Shown here one piece after another: positions 35,423 to 43,611 of a stretch of 64,000 nucleotides of DNA. The DNA comes from Cryobacterium breve (GTDB lineage Bacteria; Actinomycetota; Actinomycetes; Actinomycetales; Microbacteriaceae): the NCBI RefSeq assembly GCF_004402375.1, contig NZ_SOGJ01000022.1:87504-151503 (forward strand), written 5' to 3'. Position 1 is the stretch's first letter. Every line of letters begins with the position of its first letter. Under the pieces are notes generated by a model that worked only from the letters and a program-made list of their open reading frames with translations, made no database searches and had not been told where the DNA came from. The translations under genes were made by a program, and so were the position numbers.

Positions 35423-35806
35423 CTACTTGAGGGCTGCGGTGGCGCCGGCAGCTTCGAGAGCAGCCTTGCCCTTTTCGGCAGCTTCCTTGGAAACGCCTTC
35501 GAGGACGGCCTTCGGCGCGCCATCGACGACGGCCTTGGCCTCGCCGAGGCCCAGGCTGGTGAGCTCGCGCACAACCTTGATGACCTGGATCTTCTTGTCG
35601 CCGACAGCCTCGAGGATGACGTCGAAAGCGGACTGCTCTTCGACCTCTTCAGCGGGTGCAGCGGGACCAGCAGCGCCGGCAACGGCGACCGGAGCAGCAG
35701 CGGTGACCTCGAAGGTCTCCTCGAACGCCTTGACGAACTCGGAGAGCTCGATGAGGGTGAGGCCCTTGAACTGTTCGAGCAATTCCTCGGTGGAAAGCTT
35801 TGCCAT
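35423..35806 (-). CDS. rplL: 50S ribosomal protein L7/L12
   Basis: This 127-residue stalk protein has an N-terminal dimerisation part ([29 protein letters not shown]) and an Ala-rich hinge (about residues 35-52). The C-terminal factor-binding domain is [49 protein letters not shown]. It recruits translation GTPases. It is preceded by rplJ (52-base gap) in the same operon. Confidence 0.98.
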   Translation of the reverse strand: MAKLSTEELLEQFKGLTLIELSEFVKAFEETFEVTAAAPVAVAGAAGPAAPAEEVEEQSAFDVILEAVGDKKIQVIKVVRELTSLGLGEAKAVVDGAPKAVLEGVSKEAAEKGKAALEAAGATAALK

Positions 35807-35858
35807 GATTTTTCTCCCTATAGTTTCTTAGTTACTCACCGCGATGCCAGGCCGATGC

Positions 35859-36374
35859 CTAGTTCGCGGACTCCTGCTTCTCACGCAGCGCGTCGATGGT
35901 GCGAACAGCCTTCGACAGTGGTGCGTTGAACAGATATGCGGCTCCGAACAGCGAGGCCTTGAATGCGCCGGCCAGCTTGGCCAGCAGCACTTCGCGGGAC
36001 TCGAGGTCGGCGAGCTTGCCTACCTCTGCGGCGGTGAGCGGGTTACCGTCGAAGTAACCGCCCTTCACCACCAGGAGAGGGTTTGCCTTGGTGAAGGCAC
36101 GCAGGGTCTTCGCAACGGCGACAGGGTCTCCGTGAACGAATGCGATTGCGGACGGACCGACAAGCTCGTCGTCAAACGACGTGATGCCGGCGTTGTTGGC
36201 CGCAATCTTGGTCAGCGTGTTCTTCACCACGGCGTACGTGGCGTCCGCACTGATGGAAACGCGCAGCGACTTGAGCTGCGCAACAGTGAGACCGCGGTAC
36301 TCGGTGAGCAGAACGGCGGTCGAGCTCTGGAATTTCTCCGTAAGCTCGGCGACCGTTGCTTCCTTGTTCGCCAT
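35859..36374 (-). CDS. rplJ: 50S ribosomal protein L10
   Basis: This 171-residue L10 begins [38 protein letters not shown], with the YRGLTV motif and KNTLTKIAA rRNA-binding region. A C-terminal helix binds L12 dimers. ATG 36374 has AGGAG just upstream; the longer open frame to 36506 passes through the leader hairpin and is not coding. The gene is separated by about 21 kb from rplK-rplA, which are usually close by. Confidence 0.98.
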   Translation of the reverse strand: MANKEATVAELTEKFQSSTAVLLTEYRGLTVAQLKSLRVSISADATYAVVKNTLTKIAANNAGITSFDDELVGPSAIAFVHGDPVAVAKTLRAFTKANPLLVVKGGYFDGNPLTAAEVGKLADLESREVLLAKLAGAFKASLFGAAYLFNAPLSKAVRTIDALREKQESAN

Positions 36375-36421
36375 GGCGCTCCTCTTGGTTTCATGTGCCG
36401 GTAGCCCGGGGAGCAGACATG

Positions 36422-36450
36422 AAAAAAGCTCCAGCGCAGGCGCCGGAGCT
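36422..36450 (-). promoter_or_regulatory. rplJ leader attenuator hairpin
   Basis: On the minus strand, AGCTCCGGCGC and GCGCTGGAGCT pair (with one G-U) and are followed by six Ts, a textbook intrinsic terminator 48 bases upstream of rplJ. It probably acts with an L10-leader structure for autoregulation by L10/L12. The rest of the gap to 36646 has no gene. Confidence 0.65.
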
Positions 36451-36646
36451 GGGAACACATTCCAGGGGAATGCAGTCTGACTTCGAATCCTGCGCGGGCC
36501 GTTCACGTGAATGAACCTTCGATTGCCCCTGTATTTCTACATGGCAATAACCGGCGGTCTTTGGCTTTGCCCAACGCTACGCGACGAGGATGCCCGGCGC
36601 AAATCGACATCCGTGACGAACCACCGTCGATGCGCGGAGAAAGTAG

Positions 36647-36675
36647 TTGACGAATGTCCACTACATGCATATAGT
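36647..36675 (+). promoter_or_regulatory. sigma70-type promoter and overlapping operator of the DHA2 pump
   Basis: TTGACG (36647-36652), a 17-base spacer and TATAGT (36670-36675) form a near-consensus promoter. The imperfect palindrome ACTACATGCATATAGT (36660-36675, 14 of 16 symmetric) covers the -10, as expected for a MarR operator. The pump's start is 31 bases downstream. Confidence 0.7.
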
Positions 36676-36705
36676 TGCAGCTTGTCAACAATCTTCAGGA
36701 GTCGC

Positions 36706-38385
36706 ATGTCCCGCGCCCAGCGCACCACCACACCCGCCTCGACCCGACGTGCCATCTCCGCCGACGGCAGCATGACCCAGCGCGAGGTGCTCGAGGCCCT
36801 GTCCGGACTGTTGCTGGGCATGTTCGTCTCGATCCTGGCCGGCACCGTGGTCGCCACCTCCATGCCGGTCATCATCTCCGACCTGCGCGGCGACCAGTCC
36901 GCCTACACCTGGGTGATCACGGCGACCCTGCTCGCCACCACCGTGAGCACGCCGATCTGGGGCAAGTTCGCCGACCTCTTCAACCGCAAACTGCTCATCC
37001 AGCTTGCACTCGCGGTCTTCGTGATCGGCTCGGCGCTGGCTGGATTCTCCCAGGACACGGGCACCCTGATCGCATTCCGCGTGCTGCAGGGACTCGGTGC
37101 CGGCGGGCTCGCGGCGCTCAGCCAGATCATCATGGCCGACATCATCAGCCCCCGGGACCGAGGCAAGTACGCCGGCCTGTTCGGCGCCGTCATGGCCGTG
37201 GGCACGGTCGGCGGCCCCCTGCTCGGCGGGGTCGTGACGGATGCGTTCGGCTGGCGCTGGAACTTCTTCATCGCCCTGCCTGTCGCCATCGTCGCTATCG
37301 TGCTGCTGCAGCGCACGCTGCACCTTCCGCCACGGATCAAGCGTGTGGTACGGATCGATTACCTCGGCGCCGTCCTGATCACCGGGGGCGTCTCGCTGCT
37401 GCTGATCTGGGTGACCCTGGCTGGAAGCCAGTTCGAATGGGCATCCGTCACCTCGTTCGCCATGGTTCTCGGCGCGGGCCTGCTGCTGATCCTGGCCGTG
37501 GTCGTGGAGTTCCGGGCGCCGGAGCCGATCATCCCGCTGGGCCTGTTCCGGAACCGCACCTTCACGCTGGCCACCATCGCCAGCATCTCGGTCGGCGTGG
37601 CCATGTTCGGCACCTCGGTGTTCCTCAGCCAATACATGCAGCTCGCGCGGGGCGCGACGCCGACCGAGTCCGGGCTGCTCACAATCCCGTTGATGGGCGG
37701 GCTCCTGATTTCGTCGACGTTCTTCGGTTCCCGGATCAGCCGCACCGGCAAGTGGAAGTCGATCATCGTCTCGGGCAGCGTGCTCGTGCTCGCGGGCCTG
37801 TTGCTGCTCGGCACCCTGAACTACCGCACAAGCCTGGTCTTCGTCGGCGTCTTCATGTTCGTCCTCGGCTCGGGCCTCGGAATGCTGATGCAGAACCTCG
37901 TGCTCGTGGTGCAGAACTCGATCGAGGTGAGCCACCTGGGCGTGGCCACCAGCGCGGTGACCTTCTTCCGCAGCCTCGGCGGCACCGTCGGCGTCTCAGT
38001 GCTGGGATCCGTTCTCGGCACGATCGTGGCGCAGCAGGTCAAGGACGGCGTCGGTTCGCTCAGCCCGGCCAACCAGGCGGCAGCCGCCGAGACCCTCGGG
38101 TCCGGGGCCATCCCCCACATCAACGCGCTTCCGGACGCCCTCCGCCTGCTGGTCGAATCGGCTTACGGCTCCGGCGTGGGCACCGTGTTCCTGCTCGGCG
38201 CCCCGCTGGCGGTGATCACACTCGTGATGGTGTCGCTGCTGCCCAATACCTCGCTCGGTGAGCAGAGCGCGATCGCGCGCGCCCACGCGGAGAACACCGC
38301 CACCGACGGTCACCGTGAGCTCGAGGACGCCGAGGACTTGCTGATCGAGACAGGCAGCGTCCCGGCTCAGGCGACGCGTCAGTAG
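36706..38385 (+). CDS. MFS multidrug transporter, DHA2 (14-helix) family
   Basis: This 559-residue protein has 14 predicted helices. Motifs are MFVSILAGTVVATSMPVIISDL (motif D1-like), GKFADLFNRKLLIQLA (motif A), RVLQGLGAGGLAALSQII (motif B) and GGPLLGGVVTDAFGWRWNFFI (motif C). It resembles EmrB/QacA-type drug-proton antiporters of Gram-positive bacteria. CAGGAG precedes ATG 36706. It is followed after 3-9 bases by a MarR gene, its likely repressor. Confidence 0.94.
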   Translation: MSRAQRTTTPASTRRAISADGSMTQREVLEALSGLLLGMFVSILAGTVVATSMPVIISDLRGDQSAYTWVITATLLATTVSTPIWGKFADLFNRKLLIQLALAVFVIGSALAGFSQDTGTLIAFRVLQGLGAGGLAALSQIIMADIISPRDRGKYAGLFGAVMAVGTVGGPLLGGVVTDAFGWRWNFFIALPVAIVAIVLLQRTLHLPPRIKRVVRIDYLGAVLITGGVSLLLIWVTLAGSQFEWASVTSFAMVLGAGLLLILAVVVEFRAPEPIIPLGLFRNRTFTLATIASISVGVAMFGTSVFLSQYMQLARGATPTESGLLTIPLMGGLLISSTFFGSRISRTGKWKSIIVSGSVLVLAGLLLLGTLNYRTSLVFVGVFMFVLGSGLGMLMQNLVLVVQNSIEVSHLGVATSAVTFFRSLGGTVGVSVLGSVLGTIVAQQVKDGVGSLSPANQAAAAETLGSGAIPHINALPDALRLLVESAYGSGVGTVFLLGAPLAVITLVMVSLLPNTSLGEQSAIARAHAENTATDGHRELEDAEDLLIETGSVPAQATRQ

Positions 38386-38394
38386 TCTGTGACC

Positions 38395-38853
38395 ATGACG
38401 AACCCGGCGGCACCCGAGACCGCTTCCGACACGGCGGCGGCGATCGCCGAGGTGGAGCAGGAGATGAGCATCCTGGCCGGTCATATCCGGGCCAGCATGC
38501 GCGACGCCGCGCTCTGCATCGACCCGAGCCTGCAGCCCTTCGGGCTCAAACTGCTGCGCCTGCTCTGCCGGAGCGGGCCCATGCACGCGAGCGCCGTCGC
38601 GAACGCCCTCTACGTGGACAAGAGCGTGATCAGCCGGCAGGCAAAATTGCTTTGCGGGCTCGGGCTGGTCGAAACGCAGGTGGATTCGGAGGACGGGCGC
38701 GCCCGGTTCCTCGCGGCGACCCCGACCGCGGTGCGGAAACTCGCCGAACTGCGCACGGGCGACACGGCGATCATCCACCGGCGGCTGAGCCGCTTCTCGC
38801 CCGAGGACCTGCATCGGCTCACCGCGCTGCTCGCCCAGCTCAATACTCCGTAG
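38395..38853 (+). CDS. MarR-family regulator of the DHA2 pump
   Basis: This 152-residue protein has the reading region LRLLCRSGPMHASAVANALYVDKSVISRQAKLLCGLGLVETQVDSEDGRARFLAATPTAV. It carries two cysteines close to the DNA-binding helices (LLCRSG, KLLCGLG) and one upstream, which could sense oxidants. It is co-transcribed with the pump; start ATG 38395, or GTG 38389 six bases earlier. The following 225 bases contain no gene. Confidence 0.9.
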   Translation: MTNPAAPETASDTAAAIAEVEQEMSILAGHIRASMRDAALCIDPSLQPFGLKLLRLLCRSGPMHASAVANALYVDKSVISRQAKLLCGLGLVETQVDSEDGRARFLAATPTAVRKLAELRTGDTAIIHRRLSRFSPEDLHRLTALLAQLNTP

Positions 38854-39078
38854 CGCCCGGTGGTCGGCGAGCGCGGCTCGTTCGCCGTCGGTGAATCCCA
38901 GCTGAGCCGTCCCCGGTGTGGCCAACTCAGGACATCCGGCACCCGGGTTGGCCGGCAGCCACGGAGCAGTGCGGTATCCGCACGGATGTCCGGATCGGCC
39001 GCGCAAATCTCCTGAATTAGCCGCAAGGCGTGCGGTGAGTGTCATGTGGGGTTCGACCAACCACGGAGCTCGGCGGAG

Positions 39079-40587
39079 TCAGGTGCGCGGGAGGGATACG
39101 CGGAACCTGGTGCGGCCGGGACGGCTCTCGACCTCGATCTCGCCGTGATGCGCGGCCACGACCGCCTGGGCGATGGCCAGGCCCAGACCGGTGCTGCCCG
39201 TTCCGCGGAAGCGCGAGCTGTCGCCGCGGGCAAAACGCTCGAACAGGGTGGACTGAAGGTTCTCAGGAATGCCGGGGCCGTCATCCGTCAGAGTCACGAC
39301 GGCGCGATCACCCGCAATGGAGAGGGCCACGTCGACCGTGGTCTCGGGGGGCGTGTGGATGCGAGCGTTGGCAAGCAGGTTGGCGAGCACCTGGTGCAAC
39401 CGCTCGGCGTCGCCGACGGCCTCCACCGGTTCGTCGGGGAGGACGAGATTGAGCACCCGGCCAGGGCCGGCGGCGTGGGCATCGCTGACGACGTCCACGA
39501 GCAGGCTGGTCAGATCGACCGGTCGGCGATCCAGCTCCCGCCCCTCGTCGAGGCGGGCGAGCAGCAGAAGGTCTTCGACCAGGCCCGTCATGCGCACCGA
39601 CTCCGACTCGATCCGGCCCAGCGAATGCAGCGCGTCCGGCGGCAGTTCCTGGTCGGAGCGGCGGGTGAGCTCGGCATAACCGCGGATCGACGCCAGCGGC
39701 GTGCGCAGCTCGTGGCTGGCGTCGGCGACGAACTGGCGCACCTTGCGCTCGCTGGCCTGGCGGGTCTCCAGCGCCACATCGACGTGGTCGAGCATCCGGT
39801 TCAGGGCTGAGCCGACACGTCCGACCTCAGTGCGGGGGTCCGTGTCGGCCGCGGGAACGCGCTCGACGAGCGAGACCTCCCCACGGTCGAGCGGGAGCTC
39901 GGACACCCGAGCGGCCGTTTCGGTCACCCGCACCAGGGGGCGCAGCGCGAGGCGAACGATCCAGGTGGCCAGGAACGCCGCGACGAGGATGCCGACCAGG
40001 GACACGACCGCGATGATCATGCCCAGCTGGGTGACCGTGCTCTGCACCCCGGACAGCGGCAGTCCCACCAGATAGAGGGTGCCGTCGCGGTTCGTGTCCG
40101 CGCGGACCCGGTATGCGCCGGCGTCGCCACCGATGTCGACCGTCACCGCGGTGGATTCCTGCATGGCCCCGGCCAGGATCTGCACCTGGTCGGTGGTCAG
40201 CGTGGAGATCTCACCGCTGTCCTCCTCGGTGTAGCCGGCCGTCACGGTCGAGCCGTCGTAGACCAGGGCGAGGGTTCCGGGCTGCTGAGCCGAACCGTTC
40301 AGGATCATCTGCGCCGTCGGGGAGTAGTACACCTCGCCGCCCACGACGTTCACATCCCGCCGCACGTCGATCACGGTGCCAGAGCGCCCCGAGGCCGAGG
40401 CGAGCTGCTGGTCGAGCCCATCGATCAGGGAGGCCCGGAGAATTGCGACGCTGACCAAGCCGATGCCGACGCTGACCAGGGTGAGCAGGCCGACGACAGC
40501 GAGCACGAGCCAACGGCGGAGGGTCCACGGGGCGCGCGTTCGGCCGGCCCTGCCCTCCCCTGGCCGGTGGGAGAGAAGTGGGGTCAT
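39079..40587 (-). CDS. sensor histidine kinase (OmpR-partner type)
   Basis: This 502-residue kinase has two membrane helices (about residues 25-50 and 190-212) enclosing an extracellular sensor of about 140 residues. A HAMP domain is followed by the H-box FVADASHELRTPLASIRGYAEL, N-box HQVLANLLANARIHTP, DDGPGIP and GLGLAIAQAVVAAHHG. All catalytic motifs are intact. Its ATG overlaps the response-regulator stop by 4 bases. The signal is unknown. Confidence 0.94.
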   Translation of the reverse strand: MTPLLSHRPGEGRAGRTRAPWTLRRWLVLAVVGLLTLVSVGIGLVSVAILRASLIDGLDQQLASASGRSGTVIDVRRDVNVVGGEVYYSPTAQMILNGSAQQPGTLALVYDGSTVTAGYTEEDSGEISTLTTDQVQILAGAMQESTAVTVDIGGDAGAYRVRADTNRDGTLYLVGLPLSGVQSTVTQLGMIIAVVSLVGILVAAFLATWIVRLALRPLVRVTETAARVSELPLDRGEVSLVERVPAADTDPRTEVGRVGSALNRMLDHVDVALETRQASERKVRQFVADASHELRTPLASIRGYAELTRRSDQELPPDALHSLGRIESESVRMTGLVEDLLLLARLDEGRELDRRPVDLTSLLVDVVSDAHAAGPGRVLNLVLPDEPVEAVGDAERLHQVLANLLANARIHTPPETTVDVALSIAGDRAVVTLTDDGPGIPENLQSTLFERFARGDSSRFRGTGSTGLGLAIAQAVVAAHHGEIEVESRPGRTRFRVSLPRT

Positions 40588-41333
40588 GAAGCGGTCTTCA
40601 GCATGTAACCGGCGCCGCGCACCGTGTGGATCATGGGTTTCCGGCCGGCGTCGACCTTCTTACGCAGATAGGAGATATAGATCTCGACGACGGAGGACTT
40701 GCCGCCGAAGTCGTAGCTCCACACCCGGTCCAGGATCTGGGCCTTGCTCAGCACGCGCCGAGGGTTGCGCATCAGGAAGCGCAACAATTCGAACTCGGTG
40801 GCGGTCAACTCAATAGAGTCCGCCCCGCGGAACACCTCGTAGCTGTCCTCGTCGAGGGTGAGGTCACCCACGGTGATCCGGGGATCCAGCGAATCCGCCA
40901 CGGTGTGGGTAGACCGGCGGATGAGCCCGCGCAGCCGGGCCACCACCTCCTCGAGGCTGAACGGTTTGGTGACGTAATCATCGCCGCCGGCCGTCAGCCC
41001 CTTGAGTCGGTCGTCGAGGGAGTCCTTCGCGGTGAGGAAGAGCACCGGAGTCTCCTGACCGTCAGCACGCACGCGCTGCAACACCTGCAGGCCGTCGATA
41101 TCGGGCAGCATGATGTCGAGCACAATCGCATCGGGCCGGAATTCACGGGCGATGTTGAGCGCCTGGCGCCCTTCGCCGGCGGTGCGCACTTCCCAGCCCT
41201 CGTAGCGCAACGCCATTGAGAGCAGATCGGTGAGCGTGGGCTCGTCGTCGACCACCAGCACTCGGATGGGACTGCCATCCGCCTTGGTCAGGCGCGGTGC
41301 ACGGACCGCTCGATCGTTCTCGCTGGCACTCAT
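40584..41333 (-). CDS. OmpR-family response regulator
   Basis: This 249-residue regulator has a receiver domain (RVLVVDDEPTLTDLL; phospho-acceptor Asp in IVLDIMLPDIDG; Lys in YVTKPFS). A winged-helix DNA-binding domain follows (LTATEFELLRFLMRNPRRVLSKAQILDRVWSYDFGGKSSVVEIYISYLRKKVD). It pairs with the downstream kinase. ATG 41333; GTG 41339 would add two residues. It resembles the TrcR/TcrX group of actinobacterial regulators. Confidence 0.94.
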   Translation of the reverse strand: MSASENDRAVRAPRLTKADGSPIRVLVVDDEPTLTDLLSMALRYEGWEVRTAGEGRQALNIAREFRPDAIVLDIMLPDIDGLQVLQRVRADGQETPVLFLTAKDSLDDRLKGLTAGGDDYVTKPFSLEEVVARLRGLIRRSTHTVADSLDPRITVGDLTLDEDSYEVFRGADSIELTATEFELLRFLMRNPRRVLSKAQILDRVWSYDFGGKSSVVEIYISYLRKKVDAGRKPMIHTVRGAGYMLKTAS

Positions 41334-41486
41334 AGTCACTCAGTATCCGGATGTTTGCTATGAAAAGGCTATGTGCCACCCCTCTCTCTCCTGTGAAGAA
41401 TCACGGCATCCGTCCGTACGGCTGACCAGCCACGACACAGTCGTCGCCCGGCGTGGGCAGGCCCGGCGAACGGGCACAATGGAATA

Positions 41487-42179
41487 GTGACAAACCAGAT
41501 GCTCTCCTTGTTTCACGAGGAGGAGCATCCGTCGCGGGCTTTCGTCATTCCGGCCTCTCCTCCGGTCGCCGCGTCGCACCTAGCCCGCATCGTCGCCGAC
41601 TCCACCGACCGGGTGGCCTGGCTGCGCGCCCGTGCCCAGGGCATCACGGCAACGGATGTCGCCAAGCTAGCCACCCCCAAATCACTGCAGACCGCGGTCT
41701 ACGACAAGCTGAACGGCAGCAGCTTCAGCGGCAACAGCTACACCGACCATGGCCGCGCCCGGGAACCGGAGATCGCCGCCTGGGTTCAGCGCCGGTACGG
41801 CATCGAGCCCAGCACCGCCCTGTTCCACGCGTCGGACCACAGGCGTCACCTGGCAACTCCGGATGGCGTGGGCCCCGGCACGGGCTCGGGTGCCGACGGC
41901 CTCGAGCTGGCCGAGATCAAGACCACAAGCAAGGCATGGCGCAGCATCCCGCGCTCGTACCTGCGTCAGGTGTGGTGGCAGCAATACGTGCTTGGCGCCG
42001 AGCGCACCCTTCTCGTCTGGGAACAGCACCAGGATTTCGTGCCCGTGAACGCCGAGCCCGAGTGCCGCTGGGTCGAACGTGACGAAGACCAGATCGCGAT
42101 CCTGGTGGGCTATGCGAACAACCTGATCGCCCTACTCAACCAGCAGACCACGTCAGGACCGCCGGTCGGTCGCGTCTGA
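41487..42179 (+). CDS. YqaJ-type (lambda exonuclease fold) nuclease, orphan
   Basis: This 230-residue protein has a PD-(D/E)xK exonuclease core. It shows RAQGITATDVAKLATPKS, the conserved GRAREPEIAAWV (E motif), ATPDGVG (catalytic D) and LELAEIKTTS (E-x-K), then YLRQVWWQQYVLGAERTLLVWE. Phage YqaJ proteins recess DNA ends for RecT/Beta-type annealing. No annealase or phage gene is nearby, so this is a chromosomal orphan. GTG 41487 or ATG 41499 may start it. Confidence 0.85.
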   Translation: MTNQMLSLFHEEEHPSRAFVIPASPPVAASHLARIVADSTDRVAWLRARAQGITATDVAKLATPKSLQTAVYDKLNGSSFSGNSYTDHGRAREPEIAAWVQRRYGIEPSTALFHASDHRRHLATPDGVGPGTGSGADGLELAEIKTTSKAWRSIPRSYLRQVWWQQYVLGAERTLLVWEQHQDFVPVNAEPECRWVERDEDQIAILVGYANNLIALLNQQTTSGPPVGRV

Positions 42180-42211
42180 CTACTGCCCGAGCGGTCGGTC
42201 GCCGCCGGGAC

Positions 42212-42239
42212 AGCCGCATGCCGGGTAGTGCATGCGGCT
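42212..42239 (+). terminator. hairpin after the YqaJ gene
   Basis: AGCCGCATG and CATGCGGCT form a perfect 9-bp stem with a 10-base loop, 32 bases after the stop codon. Confidence 0.6.
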
Positions 42240-42555
42240 CTCCGGCGACGTGTCGCCGCAGCACAACGGGCGAGTTCGTGCCGCTTCGGGTGCGGCACGA
42301 CTCATCCGTGACATACCCGTGCCGGGCTCAGCGGGCGGGCTCGGCGTGAATGATGCCGAGTCCTGGGGAGACCGGATGAGCGGCAACCGAAGGTCTCGCG
42401 CCGTTCATCGGGGTGGTCCCCCTTTGAGAGGACAGACTATGCGCCGGAGGCCCCTCCCGGCCAGCCCCACTGTGGGGCCGGCGCCCCGAAGGCCACCCCC
42501 AAATCGAGGGCCCCACACGCCCGCAAACCACAGCGCCGCGGGGGAGAATAGGCAG
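42240..42555. other. structured GC-rich intergenic region without a recognised gene
   Basis: The region carries several stable hairpins: CGTGCCGC/GCGGCACG (42277-42299), a bulged CCGGATGAGCGGC/GCCGTTCATCGG stem, and GCCAGCCCC/GGGGCCGGC (42460-42482). It could be a structured leader of the oxidoreductase gene or an unidentified RNA. I could match it to no known RNA family by eye. Confidence 0.4.
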
Positions 42556-43611
42556 ATGGGAAACGTCACGAATCTGCCACCGACCATGCGAGCCCTCGTC
42601 ATCGACCACCCCGGGACGCCCGATGAACTACACGTGGCCCAGGTCCCTGCGCCGACGGCGGTGTTCGACGAGCTCCTCGTGCGCGTCGTCGCCGCTGGCG
42701 TCAACCCGATCGACGCGAAGACGCGGGCGGGCGGCGGCGTCGCCCCGGTCATCCCGGCCTACCCGGCCGTTCTCGGCCTGGACTTCAGTGGCGTCGTTAT
42801 CAGCGCACCGTACGCAGCGTTCCCCCTGCAACCCGGCGATGAGGTCTTCGGCATGGCCCGAGTGCCCCGCACCCTTGGCAGCTACGCCGAGCTGGTGACA
42901 GTGTCGAGCTTGAGCGTGGCCCGCAAACCGGCGCGCCTCAGCCACGTCGAAGCGGCAGCCGTGCCGGTCGCGGCCCTCACCGCGTGGGGCATGGTCGTGG
43001 ACCTTGCCGCGGCTGCGCCCGGGCAACGGATGCTCATCCACGCCGGTAGCGGCGGCGTCGGCCACTTCGCCGTGCAGTTCGCCAAGGCCTTCGGCGCCCA
43101 TGTGATCGCCACCGGGTCCACCCGCAACGTCGGCTTCCTGCGGGAACTCGGCGCGGACGAGGTCATCGACTACACCCAGACCCGGTTCGACGACGTGCTC
43201 TCCGGGTTGGATGCGGTCATCGACCTTGTCGGCAACGTGCACGACAACACCGGCACGCGGTCGCTTGCCGTGCTGCGGCCGGACGGCATTCTGGTGAACG
43301 CCCCGACCGGAAGCTGGCCGACCATGGCGGAGGAAGCCGCGGCCCGGGGCATCCGTGCGACCGGCTTCAAAGTGGCCGCCGACGCCGGCGTGCTCGATTA
43401 CATCACGGAGCTGATCGACGACGGCAGCGTGCGGGTGCACGTGGACCGGGTGTTCGATCTGGCCGACGGCGCCTCCGCGCACCGCCTGATCGAGGAGGGC
43501 CACACGCGGGGGAAGATCGTGCTGCGGGTGACGGATGCCCCGGGCGCTTCGAGCGGCGCTGCTTCTGCTTCTGGTTCTGGTTCTGCTGGCAACGCTGAGG
43601 CGCGGCCGTGA
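42556..43611 (+). CDS. zinc-independent NADP-dependent alcohol dehydrogenase/quinone reductase (MDR family)
   Basis: This 351-residue medium-chain reductase has an N-terminal GroES-like domain (VVAAGVNPIDAKTRAGG, VLGLDFSGVV, PGDEVFGMA). A Rossmann domain follows with MLIHAGSGGVGHFAVQFAKAFGAHVIAT and LGADEVIDYT. It lacks the catalytic zinc ligands, so it belongs to the quinone oxidoreductase-like branch. The last 25 residues are an Ala/Ser/Gly tail. Its TGA overlaps the photolyase GTG. Confidence 0.88.
   Translation: MGNVTNLPPTMRALVIDHPGTPDELHVAQVPAPTAVFDELLVRVVAAGVNPIDAKTRAGGGVAPVIPAYPAVLGLDFSGVVISAPYAAFPLQPGDEVFGMARVPRTLGSYAELVTVSSLSVARKPARLSHVEAAAVPVAALTAWGMVVDLAAAAPGQRMLIHAGSGGVGHFAVQFAKAFGAHVIATGSTRNVGFLRELGADEVIDYTQTRFDDVLSGLDAVIDLVGNVHDNTGTRSLAVLRPDGILVNAPTGSWPTMAEEAAARGIRATGFKVAADAGVLDYITELIDDGSVRVHVDRVFDLADGASAHRLIEEGHTRGKIVLRVTDAPGASSGAASASGSGSAGNAEARP

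Noticed and set aside
41487..42179. Prophage remnant around the YqaJ nuclease
   Set aside because: No integrase, capsid, terminase or annealase gene, no att-like repeats, and flanking genes are ordinary chromosomal genes.
42180..42386. Minus-strand small Cys-rich open frame (about 68 codons, ending GCGCPGGDRPLGQ-like)
   Set aside because: It coincides with two hairpins that explain the sequence, has no clear ribosome site and no homology I can recognise.
42330..42555. RNase P RNA, SRP RNA or tmRNA
   Set aside because: None of the conserved signature segments of these RNAs is present despite the high structure content.
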